DNA of 11,364 bases, from contig JAPXNL010000067.1 in the NCBI GenBank assembly GCA_033808535.1, positions 1 to 11,364 on the forward strand, given 5' to 3'. Below are positions 1-6,737 of the stretch, one piece after another (positions within the stretch are counted from its first letter, which is position 1; each line of letters opens with the position of its first letter). The translations under genes were made by a program, and so were the position numbers. The notes under the pieces were generated by a model, which was given only the letters and a program-made list of their open reading frames with translations, was not told the origin of the DNA and made no database searches. The DNA comes from DTU078 sp033808535 (GTDB lineage Bacteria > Bacillota > Clostridia > Oscillospirales > CAG-272).

Positions 1-141
1 TGGCAAAGTGGAAAACAGGGTTTACCACTTTGCTCACAGCTCTACTGCTGCTACTGATGACGTCCTGCCGCTACCGAATAAAATCAATTTTGGGTGTTTT
101 CAAACTGCACTTTTCTTGACAAGTCCACTTGCAGTTGAGTA

Positions 142-1923
142 TCACTTAGAAAGCCGTGCATCGAGTGCGTCGAGTTCGGCGTGGAACTCGGCGGGCACGC
201 GTTCGCCGATCTTCTTGTAGAACTCGCGCACATTCGCGGCGTCTTCCTTCCACAGCGCGCGGTCCACGGTCAAAAGCTCGCGTATCGTGTCCTCGGTAAC
301 GCCATCAAGCCCTTCCAGGTTGATATCGCAGGTCCTGGGCAGATATCCTATCGGCGACTCCACAGCCTCAGCCTTGCCCTCGCAGCGGTCGAGGATCCAC
401 ATCAGCACGCGCATATTGTCGCCGAACCCCGGCCAGATGAAGTTCCCTTCATCGTCGGTGCGGAACCAGTTAACGTGGAAAATCTTCGGCGGGTTGGCGA
501 TCTTCTTGCCCATGTTAAGCCAGTGCCTGAAGTAGTCGCCCATGTTATAGCCCACAAACGGCAGCATCGCCATCGGGTCGCGCCGGATCACGCCGACCGC
601 ACCGGCTGCGGCAGCCGTCGTCTCCGACGCCATTATCGAACCCACGAACGCGCCGTGCTGCCAGTTAAACGACTCGTAAACCAGCGGCGCAGTCTTGGCG
701 CGCCGTCCGCCGAATATGATCGCCGAGATCGGCACACCGCGCGGATTGTTGAACTCGGGCGAGATGCAGGGACAGTTGATCGCCATCGCGGTAAACCGGG
801 AGTTGGGATGCGCGCCGTAGGTCGATTTGTCCTTCTTGTTGAACTTCGAGCTGTCCCACGGCTTGCCCGTCCAGTCGAGCGCGTTTTTAGGCGGGTTATC
901 GTCCAGCCCTTCCCACCACACGGTGTTGTTGTCCAGATCGTGCACGACGTTGGTGAATATCGTATCGCGGCGGGTCGTCGCCAGAGCGTTCGGGTTGGAC
1001 TTCTCGTTTGTGCCGGGCGCGACACCGAAGAAGCCGTATTCGGGGTTGACCGCCCACAGCCTGCCGTCGGAGCCGATGCGCAGCCACGCGATGTCGTCGC
1101 CGACCGTCCAGACCTTGTAGCCCTTCTTCTTGTAGACCTCCGGCGGGATGAGCATTGCGAGGTTTGTTTTGCCGCAGGCCGACGGGAACGCGGCGCAGAT
1201 GTACTTGGTCTCGCCCTGCGGGTTCTCGATGCCCAGAATCAGCATATGCTCCGCCATCCAGCCCTCTTTGCGGCCCAGGTACGACGCGATGCGCAGCGCG
1301 AAGCACTTTTTGCCCAGCAGCACGTTTCCGCCGTATCCCGAGTTAATGCTCCAGATGGTGTTATCCTCCGGGAAGTGGCAGATATAGCGGTTGTTTTGGT
1401 CAAGCTGCGCCTTGGAGTGCAGACCCTTGACGAAATCGCCGTCCTCGCCCAGCGCGTCGGACACCTTGTCGCCGATGCGCGTCATAATCGCCATGTTCAA
1501 AACGACATATATCGAGTCGGTCAGCTCGATTCCGATCTTCGCGAACTCCGAGCCGACGATACCCATCGAATACGGAATAACATACATAGTGCGGCCTTTC
1601 ATCGAGCCGCGGAACAGCTTGCCCAGCTTTTCATAGCACTCGTCGGGCGCCATCCAGTTGTTAAGGTTGCCGGCGTCCTCCTTGTTTTTGGTGCATATGA
1701 AGGTTCTGTCCTCAACGCGCGCGACGTCGTTTACCGCCGTGCGGTGCAGGTAGCAGCCCGGAAGCAGCTCCTCGTTGAGCTTGTGTATCTCGCCTGTCGC
1801 CATCGCCTCGCGGCGCAGCGCCTCAAGCTGCTCCTCGCTGCCGTCGATATACACAATGCGGTCCGGCATGGTCATTGCCGCCATCTCGTCAATCCACTTT
1901 TTTGCTTTTTGGTTTACGATCAT
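142..1923 (-). CDS. pckG: Phosphoenolpyruvate carboxykinase (GTP)
   Basis: This cytosolic enzyme interconverts oxaloacetate + GTP and phosphoenolpyruvate + GDP + CO2, linking the TCA or fermentation branch to gluconeogenesis. The 593 residues match the usual length of the GTP family (about 600). Visible landmarks are the kinase P-loop FPSACGKTN at residues 246-254 with the family's reactive Cys250, the metal/nucleotide segment GDDIAW at 275-280, the HPNSRF segment at 372-377, FGGRR at 404-408, and an early substrate-binding Arg in EDRTF near residue 73. The CGK form of the P-loop separates it from the ATP-dependent family. The ATG at 1921-1923 has a GGAGA site (1930-1934) six bases upstream. 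A LysR-type gene lies upstream on the same strand, 232 bp away, so a separate promoter is likely. No convincing U-tract terminator follows the stop codon. Confidence 0.97.
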   Translation of the reverse strand: MIVNQKAKKWIDEMAAMTMPDRIVYIDGSEEQLEALRREAMATGEIHKLNEELLPGCYLHRTAVNDVARVEDRTFICTKNKEDAGNLNNWMAPDECYEKLGKLFRGSMKGRTMYVIPYSMGIVGSEFAKIGIELTDSIYVVLNMAIMTRIGDKVSDALGEDGDFVKGLHSKAQLDQNNRYICHFPEDNTIWSINSGYGGNVLLGKKCFALRIASYLGRKEGWMAEHMLILGIENPQGETKYICAAFPSACGKTNLAMLIPPEVYKKKGYKVWTVGDDIAWLRIGSDGRLWAVNPEYGFFGVAPGTNEKSNPNALATTRRDTIFTNVVHDLDNNTVWWEGLDDNPPKNALDWTGKPWDSSKFNKKDKSTYGAHPNSRFTAMAINCPCISPEFNNPRGVPISAIIFGGRRAKTAPLVYESFNWQHGAFVGSIMASETTAAAAGAVGVIRRDPMAMLPFVGYNMGDYFRHWLNMGKKIANPPKIFHVNWFRTDDEGNFIWPGFGDNMRVLMWILDRCEGKAEAVESPIGYLPRTCDINLEGLDGVTEDTIRELLTVDRALWKEDAANVREFYKKIGERVPAEFHAELDALDARLSK

Positions 1924-2015
1924 CGCAAGTCTCCGTTTCTATAAAATAGCCATCTTATCGCAGTATAATGATACCATTATTGACGACATTATGTATGAAC
2001 TGACTGTTACAATTA

Positions 2016-2031
2016 TCGTAAACAAATACGA
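2016..2031. promoter_or_regulatory. Candidate regulator box upstream of pckG
   Basis: A TCGTA-N6-TACGA inverted repeat lies in the 232 bp gap, about 93 bp upstream of the pckG start. Dyads of this size at this distance are typical of LysR-type activator sites, and a T-N11-A pattern can be read inside it. Which protein binds, if any, is inference. No strong promoter hexamers were identified beside it. Confidence 0.25.
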
Positions 2032-2155
2032 ATTTTCACTAATTTTGCAGTTTCCGATGCACCTGTCATGCAAATTTCTGAATGATATGCTTCATTTTTG
2101 CGCGAAACGGGGTTATTATTGCAAGAGCGGGCGCGGCCGTCCGGCGGGGTGGCTG

Positions 2156-3082
2156 TCATATATCAATGCCGAGCTGCTCCAGAAAACGGCGGGGCGCGGC
2201 GGTCAGCGGCGCCTTTTTCAGGCGCGCGAGCAGGAAGTGGCGTTTCGGCGGCGGCGGTTCAAGACGCAGCGCTGTGACCTCGCCGCGCGCTATCGACTGC
2301 TCTGCGAAGTCCTCCATGACGAACGCTATGCCTATGCCCCTGCGCACGAAATCGACGATGAGGTCGCTGGTGGCAAGCTCTATGTCGGGGCTGAGCAGGC
2401 TTTCGGGCGCGCCGCTGTCCATAAGCCACGAATCGATGTGGCGGCGCGTGCTCGTGCTCCTGTCGAGCGCGATGAGCCGCTCGCCCGCAAGCTCTGACAG
2501 CGGAGCTGTGCCGCCGCGCTTGAGTGTTTCTGCCAGCGCGGCGCTTGAGGGGGTGTAGCTTTTGCCGACAATGCATATGTCCGAAAACTCGCGGACAGGC
2601 ACGCTGACCGCGTCGGGCGAGAGGTCGGCGGGCTCGCTTACGACGCAGAAGTCGAGGTTGCCGCGCGCCAGCTCTGCGACCGTGACCGGGGTGGGCGCGT
2701 TGGTTATGCTGAGCTTGACCTTCGGGTAGCGCGCGCAGAACCGCTCGATGTGGCCGAGCAGAAAGTAGCGCAATGTCATATCCGACGCGCCGACGCGGAG
2801 CAGGCCGAGGCTCCTGCCCGAAAGCTCGCGCAGCTTGTCCTCGCCGCTCTCGAGCTCCGACAGCGCGGCGCGGACGTAGCCCGCGAGCAGCTCGCCCTCT
2901 GGCGTGAGCGTTATGCCGCGGTTTGTACGGTAAAACAGCTGTGCGCCCAGCGCGGACTCGAGCTGCTTTATCGCGCCCGATACCGCGGGCTGCGAAACAT
3001 AGAGCCGCGCCGCCGCCTCCGTTATGCTGCCGCACGACGCCACCGCGTCGAAAAACCTGTACAGCGTTATGTTTTCTATCAT
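2156..3082 (-). CDS. LysR-family transcriptional regulator
   Basis: This is a DNA-binding regulator of 308 residues, the standard LTTR length. The N-terminal winged helix-turn-helix occupies about residues 5-62. Its recognition region is SITEAAARLYVSQPAVSGAI (19-38), followed by the usual LE..LG..LF.R..R...LT..G pattern. Residues from about 90 to 300 form the periplasmic-binding-protein-like effector domain. The start is supported by an AAGGAGAT site (3089-3096) six bases before the ATG. The gene stands upstream of pckG on the same strand rather than divergent from a target, so the usual LTTR reasoning does not identify its target; pckG is the obvious candidate only by position. Overall similarity recalls CysL/CysB-like and CbbR-like proteins, but the ligand cannot be read from the sequence. 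The 5' leader contains a G/C-run hairpin at 3139-3160. Confidence 0.93.
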   Translation of the reverse strand: MIENITLYRFFDAVASCGSITEAAARLYVSQPAVSGAIKQLESALGAQLFYRTNRGITLTPEGELLAGYVRAALSELESGEDKLRELSGRSLGLLRVGASDMTLRYFLLGHIERFCARYPKVKLSITNAPTPVTVAELARGNLDFCVVSEPADLSPDAVSVPVREFSDICIVGKSYTPSSAALAETLKRGGTAPLSELAGERLIALDRSTSTRRHIDSWLMDSGAPESLLSPDIELATSDLIVDFVRRGIGIAFVMEDFAEQSIARGEVTALRLEPPPPKRHFLLARLKKAPLTAAPRRFLEQLGIDI

Positions 3083-3119
3083 TTTGGTATCTCCTTAGAC
3101 TTGGAGAGATGCGTGTTTT

Positions 3120-3160
3120 GAGTGGTTCGGGGATGCGCTTGGGGGGATAAGATCCCCCAA
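3120..3160. repeat. G-run hairpin related to repeat B flanks
   Basis: The segment starts GAGTGGTTCGGGGATGCGC, sharing GAGnGGTTCGGGGA with the left flank of repeat B copy 1 (3421-3435) and containing the reverse complement of the GCGCATCCCC flank of copy 2 (6720-6729). It continues into a hairpin, TTGGGGGGAT / ATCCCCCAA (3139-3148 with 3152-3160, one bulged G, AAG loop). It lies within the 5' leader of the LysR gene. Confidence 0.5.
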
Positions 3161-3221
3161 ACCCCGCAGGGCATATAATTGCTTTTATTTTCGTTTCGTC
3201 TAAGATGCAGTGCCTATCGAC

Positions 3222-3249
3222 CCGTGTTAAGTATTTTTACAAAACACGG
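3222..3249. repeat. Inverted repeat, CCGTGTT/AACACGG
   Basis: A 7-bp perfect stem (3222-3228 with 3243-3249) encloses a smaller GTA/TAC stem with a T-rich loop. No coding role is apparent. It lies inside the repeat island. Confidence 0.45.
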
Positions 3250-3280
3250 CAAATATTTCAAAATCCGCACCGCCTTTCAA

Positions 3281-3302
3281 CGTCATTCGATTTCGAATGA
3301 CG
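3281..3302. repeat. Perfect short-loop palindrome
   Basis: CGTCATTCG pairs with CGAATGACG (3281-3289 with 3294-3302) around four bases, a perfect 9-bp stem (10 bp if the centre is closed). No U-tract follows on either strand, so it is not an obvious terminator. Confidence 0.5.
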
Positions 3303-3372
3303 CTATGCTTGCGCAACTTGTAAAACTCAAGCTTTTCGACATGTATCGACCCCGGCAGTTGTATTATGGTCC

Positions 3373-3394
3373 TTTCTTTGCCTGCCCAAAGAAA
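3373..3394. repeat. Dispersed repeat A, copy 1
   Basis: TTTCTTTG-N6-CAAAGAAA is an 8-bp perfect stem with a 6-nt loop. The same stem, loop length and an upstream GTATTAT occur in copy 2 at 6291-6312. Confidence 0.6.
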
Positions 3395-3428
3395 AATATG
3401 AAAATCAGTTCAGAGGTTTTTGAGGGGT

Positions 3429-3458
3429 TCGGGGAACTTTTTTCAAAAAGTTCCCCGA
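3429..3458. repeat. Dispersed repeat B, copy 1 (long hairpin near GH5 3' end)
   Basis: TCGGGGAACTTTTT pairs with AAAAAGTTCCCCGA (3429-3442 with 3445-3458), a 14-bp perfect arm around TC. The flank GCATCCCC follows at 3461-3468, as after copy 2. It lies 35 bp past the stop codon of the minus-strand GH5 gene and might act as a 3' structure, but no U-tract follows the stem. Confidence 0.6.
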
Positions 3459-3493
3459 TTGCATCCCCATAAAACTCAACACACAGGTCAAAC

Positions 3494-4492
3494 TCAAGTG
3501 ATTATGCCGCTCTTGATGATTTCGAGCAGTTCGCGGTCGACGTTGAAGCCCTTATACAGCTCGTACTTTGTGCCGGGCCGGCCATGCTCCACGATACCGA
3601 ACGCGCCCTTGAAATTCCACATCGAATAGCCCCAGCGGTTCTCCGCCAGCACCGAGATAAGGTCGGCGTACCACCGCAGCGCAAGGTCGTTTGGCAGCTT
3701 ATTATAGCAGCCGAACTCACCTATATGTATTTCGACGCCCTTTTTCTCCACCTCGCGCCACGGGTCATAGTAGCGGCTGATAGTCTCGCGGTCGGCATAC
3801 TGCCCCGGCGCGACCATGCCAGGGTACTCCGGCAGCTCGAACTTGTCGGCGCCGCGCGCCCACTCCGCGTGATAGTGCGTCACCTGGAACGGGTAATAGC
3901 CCCGCCCGCTGTGGATAGCGCCGACATCGGCAAGCTCGGGCAGCGCGGTCCCGCCGCCGTCAAACCCGTCGATGACGATCGGGCGGTTCGGGTCGACTTT
4001 GCGTATCTCTGCTATCGTCGCGCGGATCACCTTCTCGTGGTCGGCGCGAGTGCACGGATGGGTCGGCGGCTGGTTCGACGGCTCGTTTACCAGATCGAAG
4101 CTCAGCTTGTCGCCCGGTATGCCCTTATAGCGCTCCGCCAGCGTGCGCCAGATGAAGAAAAACCCCTCCTGCGCCTCGGCGTCCCGCCACAGGTTGTGAC
4201 GCTCGCGCTGCGGCGAGTTGACGCAGTAGCCCGGCGCGCGGTGGATATTGAAGCTGGCGTGCAGCCCGAACGAGTTGCAGGCCTCTATGTAGCGGTCGAT
4301 ATACCCGAGCACTTTTTCGTCAGGGTGAAAGTAGTCAAAATCGTGTGTCCAGAAGTGATAGTCCGTCGGGATACGCACGAAGTTGAAGCCCTCGCCGGCA
4401 ATAAACTCAAGCTCGCGCAAATCCGGCTCCTTTGGCTCCGGATGCCACTGGCTTTTTGAGTACATCCACAGGAAGTTAAAACCGTATTTCAA
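3494..4492 (-). CDS. Glycoside hydrolase family 5 (cellulase-like) protein
   Basis: This is a (beta/alpha)8 retaining glycosidase of about 332 residues. Counting from the TTG start proposed here, the GH5 landmarks are FVRIP with the conserved Arg40, NIHRAPGYC around His84, the acid/base motif LVNEPSN with Glu137, THYH at 205-208, the nucleophile motif IGEFG with Glu259, and the aromatic MWNF with Trp292. No signal peptide or carbohydrate-binding module is present, so it probably acts inside the cell on imported oligosaccharides; the substrate is not readable. The frame is open to a GTG at 4549, but that codon lies inside the promoter spacer. The TTG at 4490-4492 has a GGGGGGA site eight bases upstream (4501-4507) and begins LKYGFNFLW, where family homology starts. 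It is divergent from the lipoprotein gene. Confidence 0.9.
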   Translation of the reverse strand: MKYGFNFLWMYSKSQWHPEPKEPDLRELEFIAGEGFNFVRIPTDYHFWTHDFDYFHPDEKVLGYIDRYIEACNSFGLHASFNIHRAPGYCVNSPQRERHNLWRDAEAQEGFFFIWRTLAERYKGIPGDKLSFDLVNEPSNQPPTHPCTRADHEKVIRATIAEIRKVDPNRPIVIDGFDGGGTALPELADVGAIHSGRGYYPFQVTHYHAEWARGADKFELPEYPGMVAPGQYADRETISRYYDPWREVEKKGVEIHIGEFGCYNKLPNDLALRWYADLISVLAENRWGYSMWNFKGAFGIVEHGRPGTKYELYKGFNVDRELLEIIKSGIIT

Positions 4493-4528
4493 GGCTGGAG
4501 TCCCCCCATTTTGTATAGATTTACCACA

Positions 4529-4557
4529 ATTATAGCACCTGTCCGGCACAATTGCAA
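4529..4557 (-). promoter_or_regulatory. Promoter of the GH5 gene (extended -10)
   Basis: On the minus strand, TTGCAA (4552-4557), a 17-bp spacer, then TGC plus a perfect TATAAT (4529-4534). Predicted transcription starts near 4522, giving a leader of about 30 nt before the TTG start. This is the main reason for rejecting the upstream GTG start at 4549. Confidence 0.75.
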
Positions 4558-4596
4558 TAAGCAGCGCACATCTATCCGCAATTTCAATTTTTACCG

Positions 4597-4625
4597 TTGA
4601 CCGTGCTCCGCGGATATGCTATTAT
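4597..4625 (+). promoter_or_regulatory. Promoter of the lipoprotein gene (extended -10)
   Basis: TTGACC (4597-4602), a 17-bp spacer, then TGC plus TATTAT (4620-4625); each hexamer differs from consensus at one base. Predicted start is near 4632, leaving a leader of about 60 nt. The -35 elements of this and the divergent GH5 promoter are 39 bp apart, so one regulator could control both. Confidence 0.65.
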
Positions 4626-4692
4626 TATGTTGTTATTCCGTAATCCGGCAAATCTTTGTTTGTCCGCGTCATCGATCGGAGGCGTTCGCTCA

Positions 4693-6183
4693 ATGAGTAA
4701 ATTATCCAAACGGCTTACCACCGTGGCATTGCTCGCGGTGGTGGTTATAGCGTGTCTGGCGGCTCCGACCTGCAACCGCGACAGCCTGCCCGTCACAGCC
4801 GATACCGGTGAAACGACAGCGGGAACAATCAGACCCGCCGGCGTGCCGCAGGGCAAAAAGGAGCTTGTCGTGTGGCTGAAAAAAGCGTACAGCGAAGCCG
4901 AGCGCGTATATGCTTTCTTCACCGGCTACGGCAAAATCGGGATAGGCACAGATAGGGCGACGATAAACGGCGTTATTTATGAGGAGGTTGCCGAACCGGG
5001 ACTGGAATCGCGCGACGACCTGCAGGCGCTGTGCGAAAAGTACTTCGGCGATAAACTGACTGAGGAGCTGATGAAAACCAAAGTCGACGGCTCGTACCTG
5101 TATATCGACTTCGCCGGCAAACTGTACCGGTTCGGCGGTTATGCGGGGCTTATTGCATACGACGTCGCCTCAGACTTCGGATTTGACCTTATCGCATCTA
5201 ATGACACAGGCGCAAGCTTTGAAGTAACATGCACCGCGGAGATTTTCGGCCAGCGCGTGACGGCATCTGAGATTTACTACGCCGATTACTCAGGCGGCAC
5301 GCCGAAATTCGATGAGTTCAGGCTGCTTGTACAGACTATGGCCGAAACACTTGCCGATGAAACCGAGGGCGGCCGTTTTGAGATTGGCCCCCGCGAGGGA
5401 TTTAAAGGCATGACACTGCTCGACACAAAGGCTGTCAGCGGCGCGCAATGGATACCGCTTGCATCCTACGGCGAGGGCGCGGATGCCTACACGTTTGTTG
5501 AATACATTGAGGAGACCGAGACATATCTCGTCAACTTCTGGCCGGGCGATATCGACGGCACACATTATGTGACGCTGGGGTATTTGCCCTATAAACACGC
5601 CGGCAACAAATTCTCGGAATTCCGCACCTTCAAAATCGTGTCGGAGGGCGGGGAGATCAAGTCGATCTCGAAAGTGACAACGCCGCTGAAATCGGTTGTG
5701 CGGGAGAGTGGCGTGCCCTACACCGGCAAGCTCGAGGGGACGTATGACTGCAAAAGCTACAACAACGCCGACGACGGGCAGTACAGCAGGCGCATTACAT
5801 TGCTCGGCAACATGATGAATGCGACAGTCAGCTTTGACGGTACGGACGCGGCCGGCACATTCAACGGTACGTTCACCTATGACAGCGAGACCGGCGCGTT
5901 CAATGCAGAGCTGGAGCAGGTTATCATATATGAGGATGCCGAAGGAATGGTGCAGCGGCGTTCCACGTTCGGCAAGGTTTACGGCGTGCTGCTCGAATAC
6001 GGCAGTGCCGTGCATTTCCTTTGCACCTACAGCGATTTTGGAGACCTCTCGCCCACCGACCCGGTGCCGATGTCGTTTGTGCCTGTGCCGGCGACGGCGA
6101 TCGATAATGAGGCAAGTACAGAAGCAAGTGAAGAAGCAAGTACAGAAACAAGTGCAGAAATAAATAATAATGAAGAAATGTGA
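4693..6183 (+). CDS. Predicted lipoprotein of unknown function
   Basis: This 496-residue exported protein is not recognised with confidence. The chosen ATG (4693) has a GGAGG site ten bases upstream (4678-4682). The longer frame from 4597 begins in the promoter. Residues 1-20 form a lipoprotein signal (MSKLSKR, then a hydrophobic stretch) with lipobox VIAC and lipidated Cys21; a second Cys at 27 is a weaker alternative. Residues of about 45-130 show a pattern of ING..Y, DDL..L, KYFG..LT.ELM and YIDFAGKLYR that loosely recalls the IseA/DL-endopeptidase-inhibitor type of Firmicute lipoprotein; this is a weak guess. The middle is beta-rich, with aromatic/Gly turns. The last 24 residues are a Glu/Ser/Thr/Ala tail encoded by a 12-bp tandem repeat. 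Divergence from GH5 suggests shared regulation, perhaps in envelope or polysaccharide handling. Confidence 0.8.
   Translation: MSKLSKRLTTVALLAVVVIACLAAPTCNRDSLPVTADTGETTAGTIRPAGVPQGKKELVVWLKKAYSEAERVYAFFTGYGKIGIGTDRATINGVIYEEVAEPGLESRDDLQALCEKYFGDKLTEELMKTKVDGSYLYIDFAGKLYRFGGYAGLIAYDVASDFGFDLIASNDTGASFEVTCTAEIFGQRVTASEIYYADYSGGTPKFDEFRLLVQTMAETLADETEGGRFEIGPREGFKGMTLLDTKAVSGAQWIPLASYGEGADAYTFVEYIEETETYLVNFWPGDIDGTHYVTLGYLPYKHAGNKFSEFRTFKIVSEGGEIKSISKVTTPLKSVVRESGVPYTGKLEGTYDCKSYNNADDGQYSRRITLLGNMMNATVSFDGTDAAGTFNGTFTYDSETGAFNAELEQVIIYEDAEGMVQRRSTFGKVYGVLLEYGSAVHFLCTYSDFGDLSPTDPVPMSFVPVPATAIDNEASTEASEEASTETSAEINNNEEM
6109..6156 (+). repeat. 12-bp tandem repeat in the lipoprotein 3' end
   Basis: Four degenerate in-frame 12-bp units follow the GAR-GCA-AGT-ACA pattern, encoding EAST, EASE, EAST, ETSA. 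The AGT/ACA/GCA codons are AT-richer than the rest of the gene, consistent with slippage-driven growth of a disordered acidic tail. Confidence 0.75.
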
Positions 6184-6290
6184 TTTTTCATAAGTAATGT
6201 GTTGATTAATACGGGTATTATTTCGTATGTAAGGTGTAAAAAGGGACGGGTTGTATCCGTCCGCGCACCGCAAGCGTATTATTTTGCATC

Positions 6291-6312
6291 TTTCTTTGCT
6301 CGTCCAAAGAAA
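6291..6312. repeat. Dispersed repeat A, copy 2
   Basis: TTTCTTTG-N6-CAAAGAAA has the same stem and loop length as copy 1 (3373-3394) and is likewise preceded by GTATTAT (6276-6282). Confidence 0.6.
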
Positions 6313-6320
6313 GGACGCCA

Positions 6321-6341
6321 CCGCCATTCTTTGAATGGCGG
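6321..6341. repeat. Perfect hairpin, CCGCCATTC/GAATGGCGG
   Basis: A 9-bp perfect stem with a TTT loop begins directly after repeat A copy 2. No U-tract follows. Confidence 0.5.
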
Positions 6342-6368
6342 CAGAAACGACGCTCAATGCTCCACCGC

Positions 6369-6393
6369 AAGGCAAAGCCACAGGCTTTGCCTT
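6369..6393. repeat. Perfect hairpin, AAGGCAAAGCC/GGCTTTGCCTT
   Basis: An 11-bp perfect stem closes on a 3-nt ACA loop. GGCAAAGCC-type stems of this kind recur as intergenic repeats in Clostridia (general recollection, not checked). Confidence 0.5.
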
Positions 6394-6400
6394 TGGAACC

Positions 6401-6458
6401 ACACCGGAGGGGAGTACCCACGGGGACTCCCCCCCCTTTACGAGCCCCCTCCGGGTGT
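6401..6458. repeat. Large imperfect hairpin in repeat island
   Basis: ACACCGGAGGGG (6401-6412) pairs with CCCCTCCGGGTGT (ending 6458) with one bulged base. The interior holds a nested GGGGAGT/ACTCCCC stem (6409-6415 with 6426-6432) as an alternative fold. Confidence 0.45.
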
Positions 6459-6687
6459 CATGCCAAGCGTCCACCGTACGCCCTAACGACGTCCGGCGGT
6501 GTCTTTTTTGCCGTGGTCTTAGCCTGTCGGTTACATCAGGTATATCCGATACGCAAAATGCGGGCAAGAAAAACTCAGCCGCCCGAGGGGTGAGGGTGAG
6601 GGCGGCGCAAGTTTTGCATTGCAGTAAATCAACGGTGCAACCGATAAACAGGCCAAAGGTAATTTGTATAAAAGTTTTTGCGGGGGC

Positions 6688-6719
6688 GTGAGGAAGCTTT
6701 TTCCAAAAAGCTCCCCCAC
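6688..6719. repeat. Dispersed repeat B, copy 2 (3' of cadA-like gene)
   Basis: GTGAGGAAGCTTTTT pairs with AAAAAGCTCCCCCAC (6688-6702 with 6705-6719) with two mismatches. The same GCATCCCC flank as in copy 1 follows at 6722-6729. It ends 18 bp past the ATPase stop codon on the minus strand. Confidence 0.55.
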
Positions 6720-6737
6720 GCGCATCCCCCGCGGCCA

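Larger units (their letters stand above)
3083..3493. other. Gene-free repeat island between LysR and GH5 genes
   Basis: These 411 bp carry no supportable coding region. They hold a chain of hairpins: 3139-3160, 3222-3249, 3281-3302, repeat A at 3373-3394 and repeat B at 3429-3458. A- and B-type repeats recur in the same order in the island at 6184-6737, which suggests a dispersed intergenic element rather than gene-specific signals. Confidence 0.7.
6184..6737. other. Gene-free repeat island between lipoprotein and cadA-like genes
   Basis: These 554 bp contain several stacked inverted repeats (6291-6312, 6321-6341, 6369-6393, 6401-6458, 6688-6719) and no supportable gene. Short open frames here have no ribosome binding sites and run through the hairpins. 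The island lies between the 3' ends of two convergent genes, so some hairpins may serve as 3' structures, but the composition and the sharing with 3083-3493 point to dispersed repeats. Confidence 0.65.

Noticed and set aside
181..1944. Long plus-strand frame (about 587 codons) opposite pckG
   Set aside because: It mirrors pckG in a GC-rich gene, has no recognisable domain or ribosome binding site, and its sequence is Arg/His/Val-rich in the way of antisense frames.
2082..2558. Plus-strand frames opposite the LysR gene
   Set aside because: They are shadows of the LysR coding sequence, without ribosome binding sites or domain patterns.
3429..3458. Repeat B as an ordinary intrinsic terminator of the GH5 gene
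   Set aside because: The stem is not followed by a U-tract on the minus strand, and a similar hairpin with the same flank recurs elsewhere, so a dispersed repeat fits better.
4493..4549. GTG start adding 19 residues with a CYNCGKS motif to the GH5 protein
   Set aside because: The codons fall in the promoter spacer and -10 element, so the apparent Cys motif is a chance translation of untranscribed or leader DNA.
4597..4692. Upstream start for the lipoprotein, adding 32 residues
   Set aside because: The start coincides with the -35 hexamer, and the added residues precede an intact lipoprotein signal that has its own GGAGG site.
6335..6691. Plus-strand frames in the second island (for example 6335-6691 and 6357-6593)
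   Set aside because: They lack ribosome binding sites and translate through stacked inverted repeats; such frames arise from repeat DNA.
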